DNA of 5,866 nt from an uncultured Lachnospiraceae bacterium (lineage in GTDB: Bacteria; Bacillota; Clostridia; Lachnospirales; Lachnospiraceae). Numbering within the stretch: the stretch's first letter is position 1; the number at the start of each line of letters is the position of its first letter. The stretch is taken from NCBI GenBank assembly GCA_910579325.1, contig CAJTTU010000148.1, positions 1 through 5,866 on the forward strand, written 5' to 3'. Shown here piece after piece: positions 1 to 5,866 of this stretch. The notes beneath the pieces are model-generated. The model did not search any database and was not told the DNA's origin. It saw nothing but the letters and a program-made list of their open reading frames with translations. A program made the translations under genes and the position numbers.

Positions 1-1230
1 TACCTTCTCCGGATAAAAAGAAAATCTTTCTGTTACAGCTATGTTGTGATTGGCAGCACATGTCTGTTTTCTCTGGTCATTCTTCTGGCCGGCAGTCATA
101 CCAGGGTGTATCAGTCGATCGTAAATTACTGTAAAATCATAAATCTGAGTCAGGATCGAATTTATGAAGATACTTATCTGGGAATCAGGTCGCCGAATAA
201 CAAGACCAATGAGATTACGACAGACCCGTCTTATCAGGTTTTTCCCGTTCAGAACGGATACAACAGCTACGGCGTATACAGTGATTACCTTTTTTTATCA
301 GGTTCAAATGCCGAGCAGAGCCATCCGGATGATTACGACTTAAAAATGAAGATTGGGAGCGATGAAAACAGAATCGAGATTAAAAATAACAAGGCTTTTG
401 ATATATCTCTGTTTCATCTGAAAAAAAGCGGAGTTAATACGGAAAATAAAAGTCTGGATGCCCGTCTGCATATTTTTGATAATGTCGTTACCGGGCAGGT
501 GACAAACCGGACAGGAAAAGATATGGAAGACGTGTTTATCGCCGGATTCAGTCAGTTTTATTATATTGGTTCGATCAGAGCGGGAGAAACTGTGGAACTG
601 ACGGAGGAGCCCCTTACGAATTACTCTGTCCAGTATTTTCAGACAGTCAGCGGACTGTTCGATAAAAGGCATGAAAAAGCGGCTTCCTATCATCTGTCCA
701 CCTGTTTTGCAGAACCGGTAAATCGGTTTAAAATTGCAGGGTTTACCGAGGACGACGGAGAGTTTCTTGGAGAAAATATATTTTATGTAAACGGGACGGC
801 ATTGATCAGTCAGAATTGTCAGGTTGATTTTTCAAAGGGAAATCAGATTTATTATCCGGTTTTACTGGAACGGCCTGCCGTTATATCGGGGAATTATCGA
901 TATAAAAGTTTTATGATGGAATCGGGATACTGTGTCGTAAATTATGAGCTGGGCAGGGAAATTCAGGTGGATTATATCACATTTTATGAAAATAACTGCG
1001 AAGCGGAGGGAATCGCTTATCGCAAAAGCTTTTCAGGAAACGCTTATTTTATGAACTGGCAGACAGGTATTTATGAGGAGGTCAGTCTGACCGGCCGGAT
1101 TAACAGTGTAGATTTGGAACCATATCTGAATGATTCCAACCAGATTCAGGTGAAATATGTGGATAATGCCTATGGAGACAATGTGTACAGTATAGGCATT
1201 CCCTATCTTACCGTGACGGGGAGAAAATAA
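1..1230 (+). CDS. Membrane-anchored protein with large extracytoplasmic C-terminal region, partial (5' end outside window)
   Basis: This is the 3' part of a larger gene: the reading frame is open from base 1, giving 409 visible residues. The GTG at 46 is not a credible start because it lies inside a membrane helix. A basic stretch (RIKRK, visible residues 4-8) precedes one hydrophobic helix at about 12-30. By the positive-inside rule the remaining 370 or so residues lie outside the membrane. That region is rich in aromatic, Asn and beta-prone residues. It contains a segment around VTGQVTNRTGKDMEDV (visible residues about 164-179) that reads like an Ig-like or beta-sandwich strand pair. No catalytic motif is recognised. 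From memory, similar proteins with a helix-then-beta layout lie beside ABC-2 exporter genes in clostridia; no exact family is claimed. The stop codon is one base from the ATPase start, so the genes are almost certainly co-transcribed and translationally coupled. A role as accessory or partner of the transporter is inference. Confidence 0.8.
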   Translation, partial: YLLRIKRKSFCYSYVVIGSTCLFSLVILLAGSHTRVYQSIVNYCKIINLSQDRIYEDTYLGIRSPNNKTNEITTDPSYQVFPVQNGYNSYGVYSDYLFLSGSNAEQSHPDDYDLKMKIGSDENRIEIKNNKAFDISLFHLKKSGVNTENKSLDARLHIFDNVVTGQVTNRTGKDMEDVFIAGFSQFYYIGSIRAGETVELTEEPLTNYSVQYFQTVSGLFDKRHEKAASYHLSTCFAEPVNRFKIAGFTEDDGEFLGENIFYVNGTALISQNCQVDFSKGNQIYYPVLLERPAVISGNYRYKSFMMESGYCVVNYELGREIQVDYITFYENNCEAEGIAYRKSFSGNAYFMNWQTGIYEEVSLTGRINSVDLEPYLNDSNQIQVKYVDNAYGDNVYSIGIPYLTVTGRK

Positions 1231-1231
1231 C

Positions 1232-2200
1232 ATGCTGGATGTAAAGGGACTGACAAAACGATATAAAAATTTTACTGCGCTGGATCAGTTCAACCTTCAT
1301 GTGGACAGAGGAGAATTGTTTGGTTTTGTGGGTCCCAACGGCGCAGGAAAAACCACAACGCTCAAAATTTTGACAGGACTTTTAAAAGCGGACAGCGGAA
1401 CCGTTATATTGGACGGACGAAATATTTTAAAAGACAGAGCCTATATCAGGGAAAATGTGGGGTATATGCCGGATTTTTCAGGGGTCTATGACAACATGAA
1501 GGTCTTTGAGTATATGGAGTTTTATGCAGCCGCTTACCGAATAGAAGGTCCTGAAGCCAGAGAACGGTATTATGAGCTTTTGGAGATGGTAGGTTTAAGC
1601 CGGAAGGCGGACAGCTTTGTAGATGAATTGTCCCGGGGAATGAAACAGCGGCTGAGTCTGGCCAGAGCGCTGATTCATGATCCCAGATTGCTGATTCTGG
1701 ATGAGCCGGCATCAGGGCTGGATCCGCAAAGCCGCTATCATTTAAAGGAAGTGCTTAAATATCTGAATCGTGACGGAAAGACCATTATCATCAGTTCTCA
1801 TATTCTTGCCGAACTGTCAGAGATGTGTACGGATATTGGGATTATTGATAATGGAAGAATGATTCTGCGGGGGAGTCTCATCGATATTCTGGATCAGGTC
1901 AATCAGAACAATCCGCTGGAGATCACCGTCTATGACGGAATGGAACAGGCGGCAAAGATTTTAAAGGAGCATCCCAGGGTACAGACGGTTACATTTGATT
2001 ACCATAAGATCATGGTGAATTTTTCGGGCAATCATGAGGATGAGGCCGAGCTGCTGAAAAAGCTGACGATGGGTGATGTAAAAGTCTATGAATTTATAAG
2101 GAAACCGGGAAGTCTGGAAAATCTGTTTATGAAAATAACGGAAGGAAAGAAAGAAAAGGTTGTGGTCAGCAATGAGATGGAAATGGAATCCGGTCTTTAA
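1232..2200 (+). CDS. ABC-2 type transporter ATP-binding protein
   Basis: A 322-residue cytoplasmic ATPase that should power the permease encoded next. Visible motifs are Walker A GPNGAGKT (34-41), ABC signature LSRGMKQ (133-139), Walker B LLILDEP (153-159, with D157 and E158), D-loop SGLD (161-164) and switch His190. The usual Q-loop Gln is replaced by Asp81 in GYMPDFSGVYDNM; I recall the same variant in other clostridial ABC-2 ATPases. Residues about 205-310 form a C-terminal accessory domain of the kind seen in CcmA/NatA-like exporter ATPases, ending in a charged tail. The start is supported by GGGGAG at 1218-1223, eight bases upstream and inside the end of the previous gene. The 3' end overlaps the permease gene by 29 bases. 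The substrate cannot be told from the sequence. Family assignment is sure; drug, lipid or polysaccharide export cannot be separated. Confidence 0.96.
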   Translation: MLDVKGLTKRYKNFTALDQFNLHVDRGELFGFVGPNGAGKTTTLKILTGLLKADSGTVILDGRNILKDRAYIRENVGYMPDFSGVYDNMKVFEYMEFYAAAYRIEGPEARERYYELLEMVGLSRKADSFVDELSRGMKQRLSLARALIHDPRLLILDEPASGLDPQSRYHLKEVLKYLNRDGKTIIISSHILAELSEMCTDIGIIDNGRMILRGSLIDILDQVNQNNPLEITVYDGMEQAAKILKEHPRVQTVTFDYHKIMVNFSGNHEDEAELLKKLTMGDVKVYEFIRKPGSLENLFMKITEGKKEKVVVSNEMEMESGL

Positions 2201-3074
2201 AATGGAAAAAATGACGTCTTCAAGAAGCGGGAAGATGTCAGTGATTGTATTTGGAATGAATCTGATTCTCACGGTCACCGCATTGATTATGCTTTATACG
2301 ATTGCGCACGAAACCGGCTATACCGGAGAGATTCCTTATCAGTCCTTCATTCAGCTTTATCGTATGATTGCTTTTTTTGAATTTACACTGATTCTGCTGA
2401 TTGTTCCGGCTTTAACTTCAGGCGCCGTGTCAGGAGAACGGGAGCGGCAGACGCTGGATCTGCTTTTAAGCACGAAGATGAACTGCTGGGATATTATAGT
2501 GGGTAAGCTGGGCGCATCCTTTCGGACTGTGCTGATTGTGATTATGTCAGGATTTCCTGTTCTGTCGCTTGTTTTTATCTATGGCGGAATCAGTGAATTT
2601 GATATAGTATTTTTGTTTGCCTATTATGTGATTACGGCATTGTTTACAGGGAGTCTGGGCATTATGCTTTCAGCGCTGTTTAAAAAGACAGCGACTTCCA
2701 CGGCAGTATCCTATATTATACTGCTGCTTTTAACAGCCGGTACGATAGCGGCTTCCTATCTGATTTACAGGATCTCCTATACGAGATTCGTGGAAACCGG
2801 TAATCCCTCTTTTTATCCCACGGCAGGGAAGTCCATTTATCTGCTTTTGATAAATCCCGCCTGCTCCTTTTATTACTTTCTCAGCGGCCAGATTGGAAGC
2901 GGCAGAGAATTTTATGAATTTCTTTCCAGGGCGGGTGTTTACGGAGAAAATTTTATTCTGGAGAATTGGGTGATGATCAGCATAGGGATTCAGTTTGCGC
3001 TGTCGGTGATTTTTATTTGTGTGGCTGTCAGAGCCATTGATCCGATGAAGAAGAGACAGTCGTTTTTATTATAA
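2172..3074 (+). CDS. ABC-2 type transporter permease
   Basis: A 300-residue integral membrane protein, the likely channel partner of the preceding ATPase. Hydrophobic segments lie at about 24-44, 66-86, 117-137, 145-168, 176-199 and 265-286, six in all. The conserved ABC-2 permease element GAVSGERERQTLDLLL (84-99) follows helix 2; in this family this cytoplasmic region contacts the ATPase. The loop between helices 5 and 6 (about 200-264) is long and should face outside. I chose ATG 2172 because the protein then begins MRWKWNPVFKME, matching the NPV-x-KKE opening common in these permeases, with AAAAGG at 2154-2159 as a somewhat distant ribosome binding site. An in-frame TTG at 2160 and ATGs at 2202 and 2211 are alternatives. 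It overlaps the ATPase gene by 29 bases, which implies translational coupling. The substrate is unknown. Confidence 0.92.
   Translation: MRWKWNPVFKMEKMTSSRSGKMSVIVFGMNLILTVTALIMLYTIAHETGYTGEIPYQSFIQLYRMIAFFEFTLILLIVPALTSGAVSGERERQTLDLLLSTKMNCWDIIVGKLGASFRTVLIVIMSGFPVLSLVFIYGGISEFDIVFLFAYYVITALFTGSLGIMLSALFKKTATSTAVSYIILLLLTAGTIAASYLIYRISYTRFVETGNPSFYPTAGKSIYLLLINPACSFYYFLSGQIGSGREFYEFLSRAGVYGENFILENWVMISIGIQFALSVIFICVAVRAIDPMKKRQSFLL
2212..2240 (+). other. Imperfect inverted repeat (possible mRNA hairpin) at the ATPase-permease junction
   Basis: TGACGTCTTC (2212-2221) and GAAGATGTCA (2231-2240) pair over 10 bp with one G-U pair and a 9-base loop. It begins 12 bases after the ATPase stop codon and 40 bases into the permease reading frame. 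No U-tract follows, so it is not an intrinsic terminator. It may be chance coding structure, or it may influence ribosome traffic or mRNA stability between the two genes. Confidence 0.4.
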
Positions 3075-3087
3075 AAGTGATCAGGAT

Positions 3088-3092
3088 GGAGG
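3088..3092 (+). promoter_or_regulatory. Ribosome binding site of aroC
   Basis: GGAGG ends ten bases before the ATG at 3103 and is the strongest Shine-Dalgarno match on the plus strand of the window. It lies in the 28-base gap after the permease stop codon, so aroC can recruit ribosomes independently of the genes before it. Confidence 0.85.
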
Positions 3093-3102
3093 TTATTTTA
3101 TT

Positions 3103-4194
3103 ATGGCAGGTTCTGTTTTCGGAACAATCTTTCAGATATCTACATGGGGGGAATCCCATGGAAAAGGAGTGGGCGTGACAGTGGATGGCTGCCCGGCAGG
3201 AATTCCTCTGTCAGAGACGGATATCCAGCAGTGGCTGGATCGGAGGAAACCGGGGCAGAGTAAGTTTACGACCCAGAGAAAAGAATCGGATCGGGCGGAG
3301 ATTCTCTCCGGCGTATTTGAGGGAAAGACTACCGGTACGCCGATAGCGATTCTTGTTCGGAATACAGATCAGCGGTCCCGGGATTATAAAGAGATTGCTT
3401 CTTATTACAGACCAGGGCATGCGGATTACACCTTTGACCAAAAATACGGATTTCGCGATTACAGAGGAGGAGGCCGTTCTTCGGGCCGGGAAACTATCGG
3501 ACGGGTGGCCGGGGGAGCTGTGGCCATGCAGTTTTTAAAGGTTCTTGGGATCGACCTGTTTGCTTATGCGAAAGAGATCGGAGGAATTAAGGCCGACCCT
3601 GAAAAGTTTTCCCGGGAGGTTATTATGGAAAATGCCGTCTTTATGCCAGATATGGATGCCGCGGCAAAGGCGCAAGTATTTTTGGAGCAGTGCATGAAAG
3701 AGCAGGACTCCGCAGGGGGAATTATCGAGTGCGTGATCAGACATGTGCCTGCAGGTCTGGGAGATCCGGTGTTTGAGAAACTGGACGCGAAGCTGGCGGC
3801 GGCTGTGTTTTCTATTGGAGCTGTGAAAGGTTTTGAGGTCGGCGACGGGTTTGCGGTTGCGAGGGCCAGAGGGTCGGAAAATAATGACAGTTTTTGTAAA
3901 AATAACAAAAAAAAGACAAACCATGCAGGAGGTATTCTGGGCGGAATCAGCGACGGCAGCGACATTGTGTTCCGCGCGGCCATTAAACCGACTCCCAGTA
4001 TCTCAGCAGTTCAGGAGACAGTAAACAGGGATGGAGAGGAGATTTCTATCAGCATCAAAGGAAGACACGACCCTGTCATTGTCCCCAGAGCAGTGGTTGT
4101 GGTAGAAGCCATGGCGGCCCTGACAATTGCAGATGCGCTGCTGATGGGGATGGGAAGCAGAGTGGATGCGGTAAAAGAGGTGTATTTCCGCTGA
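3103..4194 (+). CDS. aroC: Chorismate synthase
   Basis: Converts 5-enolpyruvylshikimate-3-phosphate to chorismate with loss of phosphate, the last common step to the aromatic amino acids, folates and quinones. It is a soluble cytoplasmic enzyme, normally a tetramer, that needs reduced FMN. At 363 residues it has the usual bacterial length. All family signatures are present: WGESHGKGVGVTVDG with His19 near the N-terminus, RPGHADYTFDQKYG with His106, the flavin/substrate-binding GGGRSSGRET (122-131), TNHAGGILGGISDG in the second half, and GRHDPVIVPRA with Arg321, His322 and Asp323. The two His and the Asp match residues implicated in catalysis in the family. There is no fused flavin reductase domain, so reduced FMN must come from another protein. 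The gene follows the permease by 28 bases with no terminator between, and so is probably the last gene of that transcript. An A8 run lies at 3907-3914. Confidence 0.98.
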   Translation: MAGSVFGTIFQISTWGESHGKGVGVTVDGCPAGIPLSETDIQQWLDRRKPGQSKFTTQRKESDRAEILSGVFEGKTTGTPIAILVRNTDQRSRDYKEIASYYRPGHADYTFDQKYGFRDYRGGGRSSGRETIGRVAGGAVAMQFLKVLGIDLFAYAKEIGGIKADPEKFSREVIMENAVFMPDMDAAAKAQVFLEQCMKEQDSAGGIIECVIRHVPAGLGDPVFEKLDAKLAAAVFSIGAVKGFEVGDGFAVARARGSENNDSFCKNNKKKTNHAGGILGGISDGSDIVFRAAIKPTPSISAVQETVNRDGEEISISIKGRHDPVIVPRAVVVVEAMAALTIADALLMGMGSRVDAVKEVYFR

Positions 4195-4205
4195 TTAATT
4201 TTTGC

Positions 4206-4247
4206 ACTGCATATAAGACTTTTATGTTTTGAAGTTTTATATGCAGT
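4206..4247 (+). terminator. Intrinsic terminator after aroC, between convergent genes
   Basis: ACTGCATATAAGACTT (4206-4221) pairs with AAGTTTTATATGCAGT (4232-4247): 16 bp with one G-U pair and a 10-base loop. On the plus strand the stem runs into UUAUUUAAUUU, a moderately U-rich tail, 11 bases after the aroC stop codon. On the minus strand the same stem lies four bases past the apbE stop but is followed by GCAAAAAUUAAU, which lacks a U-tract, so termination of apbE here is less certain. The hairpin fills nearly all of the 56-base intergenic space. Confidence 0.85.
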
Positions 4248-4250
4248 TAT

Positions 4251-5261
4251 TTAATTTACCTTTTCAATTTTAAACCGTTCTTCCAACCCCTGTGAATAAT
4301 GAAGCTCCCCGTTCGATGTAATAAAAATCCCATAGCAATCCGTCTGTGATTCCACCAGTTTCATTCCATCTTCCAGCCCCAGGCAAAAGCAGGAGGTGGA
4401 CAGAGCGTCTCCGTCCACGGATTTCGGGGAGATAATGGTAACGGAGACCAGGTCGTTTTCGTAGGGGTAGCCGGTGGCGGGATTCAGGATATGATGATAT
4501 TGCTTGCCGTCTACCGTGATATAGCGCTCGTAGATTCCGGAGGATACGACAGATAAATCGTCAATGTCAACAATCCCCACCACCTGGCTGTGATCCGCAA
4601 AGGGTTTCTGGATGCCAATTCTGAACGGCGCGCCGGAAGGCTTTGTTCCCACGCAGAGCATGTTCCCGCCCAGGTTGATCGTGGCGCTTTTGACGCCATG
4701 TTCGGTGAGATACTCCTTGATTTTATCCGCAATATATCCTTTTGCGATTGCGCCAGGTTCAATGCCCATTCCATCTTCCATCAATAAAACAGTGTGATCC
4801 TGAATCTGTACTTTTTGATAATCAACTTTTTTTAACGCAGCCTCCAATAGTGCCGGATCCGGCAGTACCGGATGTTCACTCCCAGAAGAAAAATCCCACA
4901 GAGAGGAGACGGGCTCTATGGAAATATCCAAAGCGCCTCCTGTTAACTCTCCATAAAAAAGACCTTTTTTAATCAGCTCTGCCGTATCTTCAGAAACCTC
5001 CGTGATTTCCCCCCGGTTCAGCCGGGCAATCTCGGAGGTTTCTATGGTTCTGCTGAAAAGCTCCTCATATTTCCGGCAGATGTCAAGGCAGCCGTCTAAT
5101 AAAGATTCATTGGTGGAATCGTAAATGTTAATCGTGACGATTGTATTCAGCATGTAGGAGGTTCTGGTGATAAAGGATTCGTCATCCTTTTTCGCACTAC
5201 AGCCGGAGAGAGTGAAAAGAGTAATACATATAAGAAAAAAAGAGATCAATCGTTGTTTCAT
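4251..5261 (-). CDS. apbE: FAD:protein FMN transferase (ApbE family lipoprotein)
   Basis: Splits FAD and links FMN through a phosphoester bond to Ser/Thr of target proteins, typically exported or membrane flavoproteins such as RnfG/NqrC or extracellular electron-transfer proteins. The 336-residue product starts with a lipoprotein signal peptide: MKQR, a hydrophobic core, then lipobox LSGC with Cys21, so it should be anchored on the outer face of the membrane. Family motifs in order are LNTIVTINIY (38-47), ETSEIARLN (74-82), GGALDISIEPVSSLWDF (108-124), EPGAIAKGYIADK (168-180), INLGGN (195-200), SSGIYERY (240-247), HHILNPATGYP (256-266) and DALST with Asp285 and Thr289, the expected Mg-binding pair. 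An in-frame ATG at 5288 would add nine residues, but the ATG at 5261 has GGAG five bases upstream and puts the signal peptide at residue 1. No obvious flavinylation target is encoded in the window. Confidence 0.96.
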   Translation of the reverse strand: MKQRLISFFLICITLFTLSGCSAKKDDESFITRTSYMLNTIVTINIYDSTNESLLDGCLDICRKYEELFSRTIETSEIARLNRGEITEVSEDTAELIKKGLFYGELTGGALDISIEPVSSLWDFSSGSEHPVLPDPALLEAALKKVDYQKVQIQDHTVLLMEDGMGIEPGAIAKGYIADKIKEYLTEHGVKSATINLGGNMLCVGTKPSGAPFRIGIQKPFADHSQVVGIVDIDDLSVVSSGIYERYITVDGKQYHHILNPATGYPYENDLVSVTIISPKSVDGDALSTSCFCLGLEDGMKLVESQTDCYGIFITSNGELHYSQGLEERFKIEKVN

Positions 5262-5266
5262 GAAGG

Positions 5267-5274
5267 CTCCTTTT
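5267..5274 (-). promoter_or_regulatory. Ribosome binding site that decides the apbE start
   Basis: On the minus strand AAAAGGAG lies five bases before the ATG at 5261. It falls inside the longer reading frame that begins at 5288, so it supports the shorter protein with the signal peptide at its very N-terminus. Confidence 0.8.
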
Positions 5275-5283
5275 GCGTATACT

Positions 5284-5312
5284 TTCATAGACGAAGTCTG
5301 CCTGCGTGTAAA
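5284..5312 (-). promoter_or_regulatory. apbE: Probable sigma-A-type promoter of apbE
   Basis: On the minus strand TTTACA (5312-5307, five of six to TTGACA) is separated by exactly 17 bases from TATGAA (5289-5284, four of six to TATAAT). Transcription would start near 5277, just ahead of the ribosome binding site, leaving a leader of roughly 16 bases. The -10 element covers the alternative ATG at 5288, which argues further against that start. The promoter lies immediately after the stop codon of the upstream Uma2-family gene. Confidence 0.55.
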
Positions 5313-5314
5313 AA

Positions 5315-5866
5315 TTATTTTAACAATTCCGCAATATTAATACACAGCCCATCCCATAACCCCACTTCAATCGTTCGGTCAAAATCTATAATTGCAGGCG
5401 CATCATCTTTTTCAAACTGATAAATAGTGGTATGTTTCTTCATGGGATCTACAATCCAATATTCCCTCACGCCGGCGTTGGCATAGAGAATATGCTTTGT
5501 CAGATAATCCATCCTGCGGCTGCCGGGGGAAATGATCTCAATGATCCAATCCGGCGCTCCTTCGCACCCTCTGTCTGTCAGCTTATCCGGATCGCAGATT
5601 ATGCTGATATCCGGTTCCACCCAGTTTTTGTCTTCTGCGTCCAGATTAACGGCGAAAGGGGCGGGGTAGACTTTACAGGGGCCGTTATTTTTTTTGATGT
5701 GGCTGTGAATGGCAGAAACCAATCCGGTGATGATTTCCTGATGAATCCGGCTGGGCGGAGCCATGGCATACAAACGGCCGTCAATCAGTTCGGCTCGTTG
5801 ACCATCAGGAAGGTTCCAATATTGTTCGGAAGTATAAGTATCATTCTGGTTTTTTGGTAATGGCAT
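5315..5866 (-). CDS. Uma2 family (DUF820) putative PD-(D/E)XK endonuclease
   Basis: A 183-residue protein with a reading frame complete to an ATG that falls exactly on the window edge (5864-5866); its ribosome binding site and promoter are outside, and a start further upstream cannot be ruled out. It opens with YTSEQYWNLPDGQRAELIDGRLYAM (split here as YTSEQYWNLP, 11-20, and AELIDGRLYAM, 25-35), the usual Uma2 beginning. The nuclease-like core follows: VEPDISII with Asp86, WIIEIISPGS with Glu110, Lys124 in DYLTKHILYA, and GVREYWIVDP (132-141). Asp86, Glu110 and a nearby Lys fit the PD-(D/E)XK pattern, so the active site looks intact. The family is predicted to be restriction-endonuclease-like, but its biological role is largely unknown. 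It lies 53 bases ahead of apbE on the same strand, but apbE has its own probable promoter, so a functional link is doubtful. No methyltransferase, transposase or antitoxin gene is visible next to it. Confidence 0.9.
   Translation of the reverse strand: MPLPKNQNDTYTSEQYWNLPDGQRAELIDGRLYAMAPPSRIHQEIITGLVSAIHSHIKKNNGPCKVYPAPFAVNLDAEDKNWVEPDISIICDPDKLTDRGCEGAPDWIIEIISPGSRRMDYLTKHILYANAGVREYWIVDPMKKHTTIYQFEKDDAPAIIDFDRTIEVGLWDGLCINIAELLK

Noticed and set aside
46..48. GTG as the start of the first gene
   Set aside because: It lies within the membrane helix, has no ribosome binding site, and the frame is open back to base 1; the gene is truncated by the window edge.
2160..2162. TTG as the permease start
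   Set aside because: It would add only MWSA before the ATG at 2172; the protein from 2172 fits the family opening better and ATG is the stronger codon.
3037..3075. Possible promoter inside the end of the permease gene (TTGATC, then TATTAT or TATAAA)
   Set aside because: The -10-like boxes are good but the spacer to TTGATC is about 24 bases or more, and the nearer GAGACA is too close; not a supported sigma-A promoter.
3535..3983. Antisense open frames of 129 and 139 codons across aroC
   Set aside because: They lie opposite a certain chorismate synthase gene and their products have no recognisable motif; they are codon shadows.
3103..5261. Functional link between aroC and apbE because both use flavins
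   Set aside because: They are convergent, separately transcribed and use flavin in unrelated ways; the adjacency is most simply chance.
5286..5288. ATG at 5288 as the apbE start
   Set aside because: It places nine extra residues ahead of the signal peptide, overlaps the predicted -10 element, and the downstream ATG has the clear GGAG site.
5432..5860. 142-codon plus-strand frame across the Uma2 gene
   Set aside because: The opposite strand encodes a clear Uma2 protein with conserved motifs; this frame has no supporting start signal or family features.

Overview
The window looks like a piece of a Firmicutes chromosome, most likely Clostridia and plausibly Lachnospiraceae. The grounds are moderate base composition by eye, strong GGAGG-type ribosome binding sites, tight gene packing and the style of the proteins. 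The taxonomic call is inference, because no rRNA or other marker is present. All the space is explained by six protein genes plus short intergenic signals. I see no RNA gene, insertion sequence, CRISPR array or phage gene.

Left part (1-4194, plus strand): four genes run in the same direction with almost no gaps. The first is the 3' end of a large membrane protein that enters from beyond the left edge: one visible membrane helix followed by about 370 residues that should lie outside the membrane. One base later starts an ABC-2 type ATPase. It overlaps by 29 bases an ABC-2 permease with six predicted membrane helices. After 28 bases comes aroC, chorismate synthase, the last enzyme of the shikimate pathway. 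The spacing suggests one transcript, with the ATPase and permease forming a transporter and the first protein probably its partner. aroC appears to be carried at the end of the unit. A 16-bp hairpin with a U-rich tail ends it at 4206-4247.

Right part (4251-5866, minus strand): a Uma2-family (DUF820) protein whose start codon lies exactly at the right edge is followed, after 53 bases, by apbE. apbE encodes a lipoprotein FAD:protein FMN transferase that attaches FMN to exported proteins. A sigma-A-like promoter lies in the gap just ahead of apbE, so apbE can be expressed without the upstream gene. apbE and aroC converge on the 56-bp intergenic hairpin.

Most of this is ordinary chromosomal content. 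The least characterised parts are the truncated exported-domain protein together with its ABC pair, and the Uma2-family gene. I found no convincing case for a wholly new system; the findings are modest leads.
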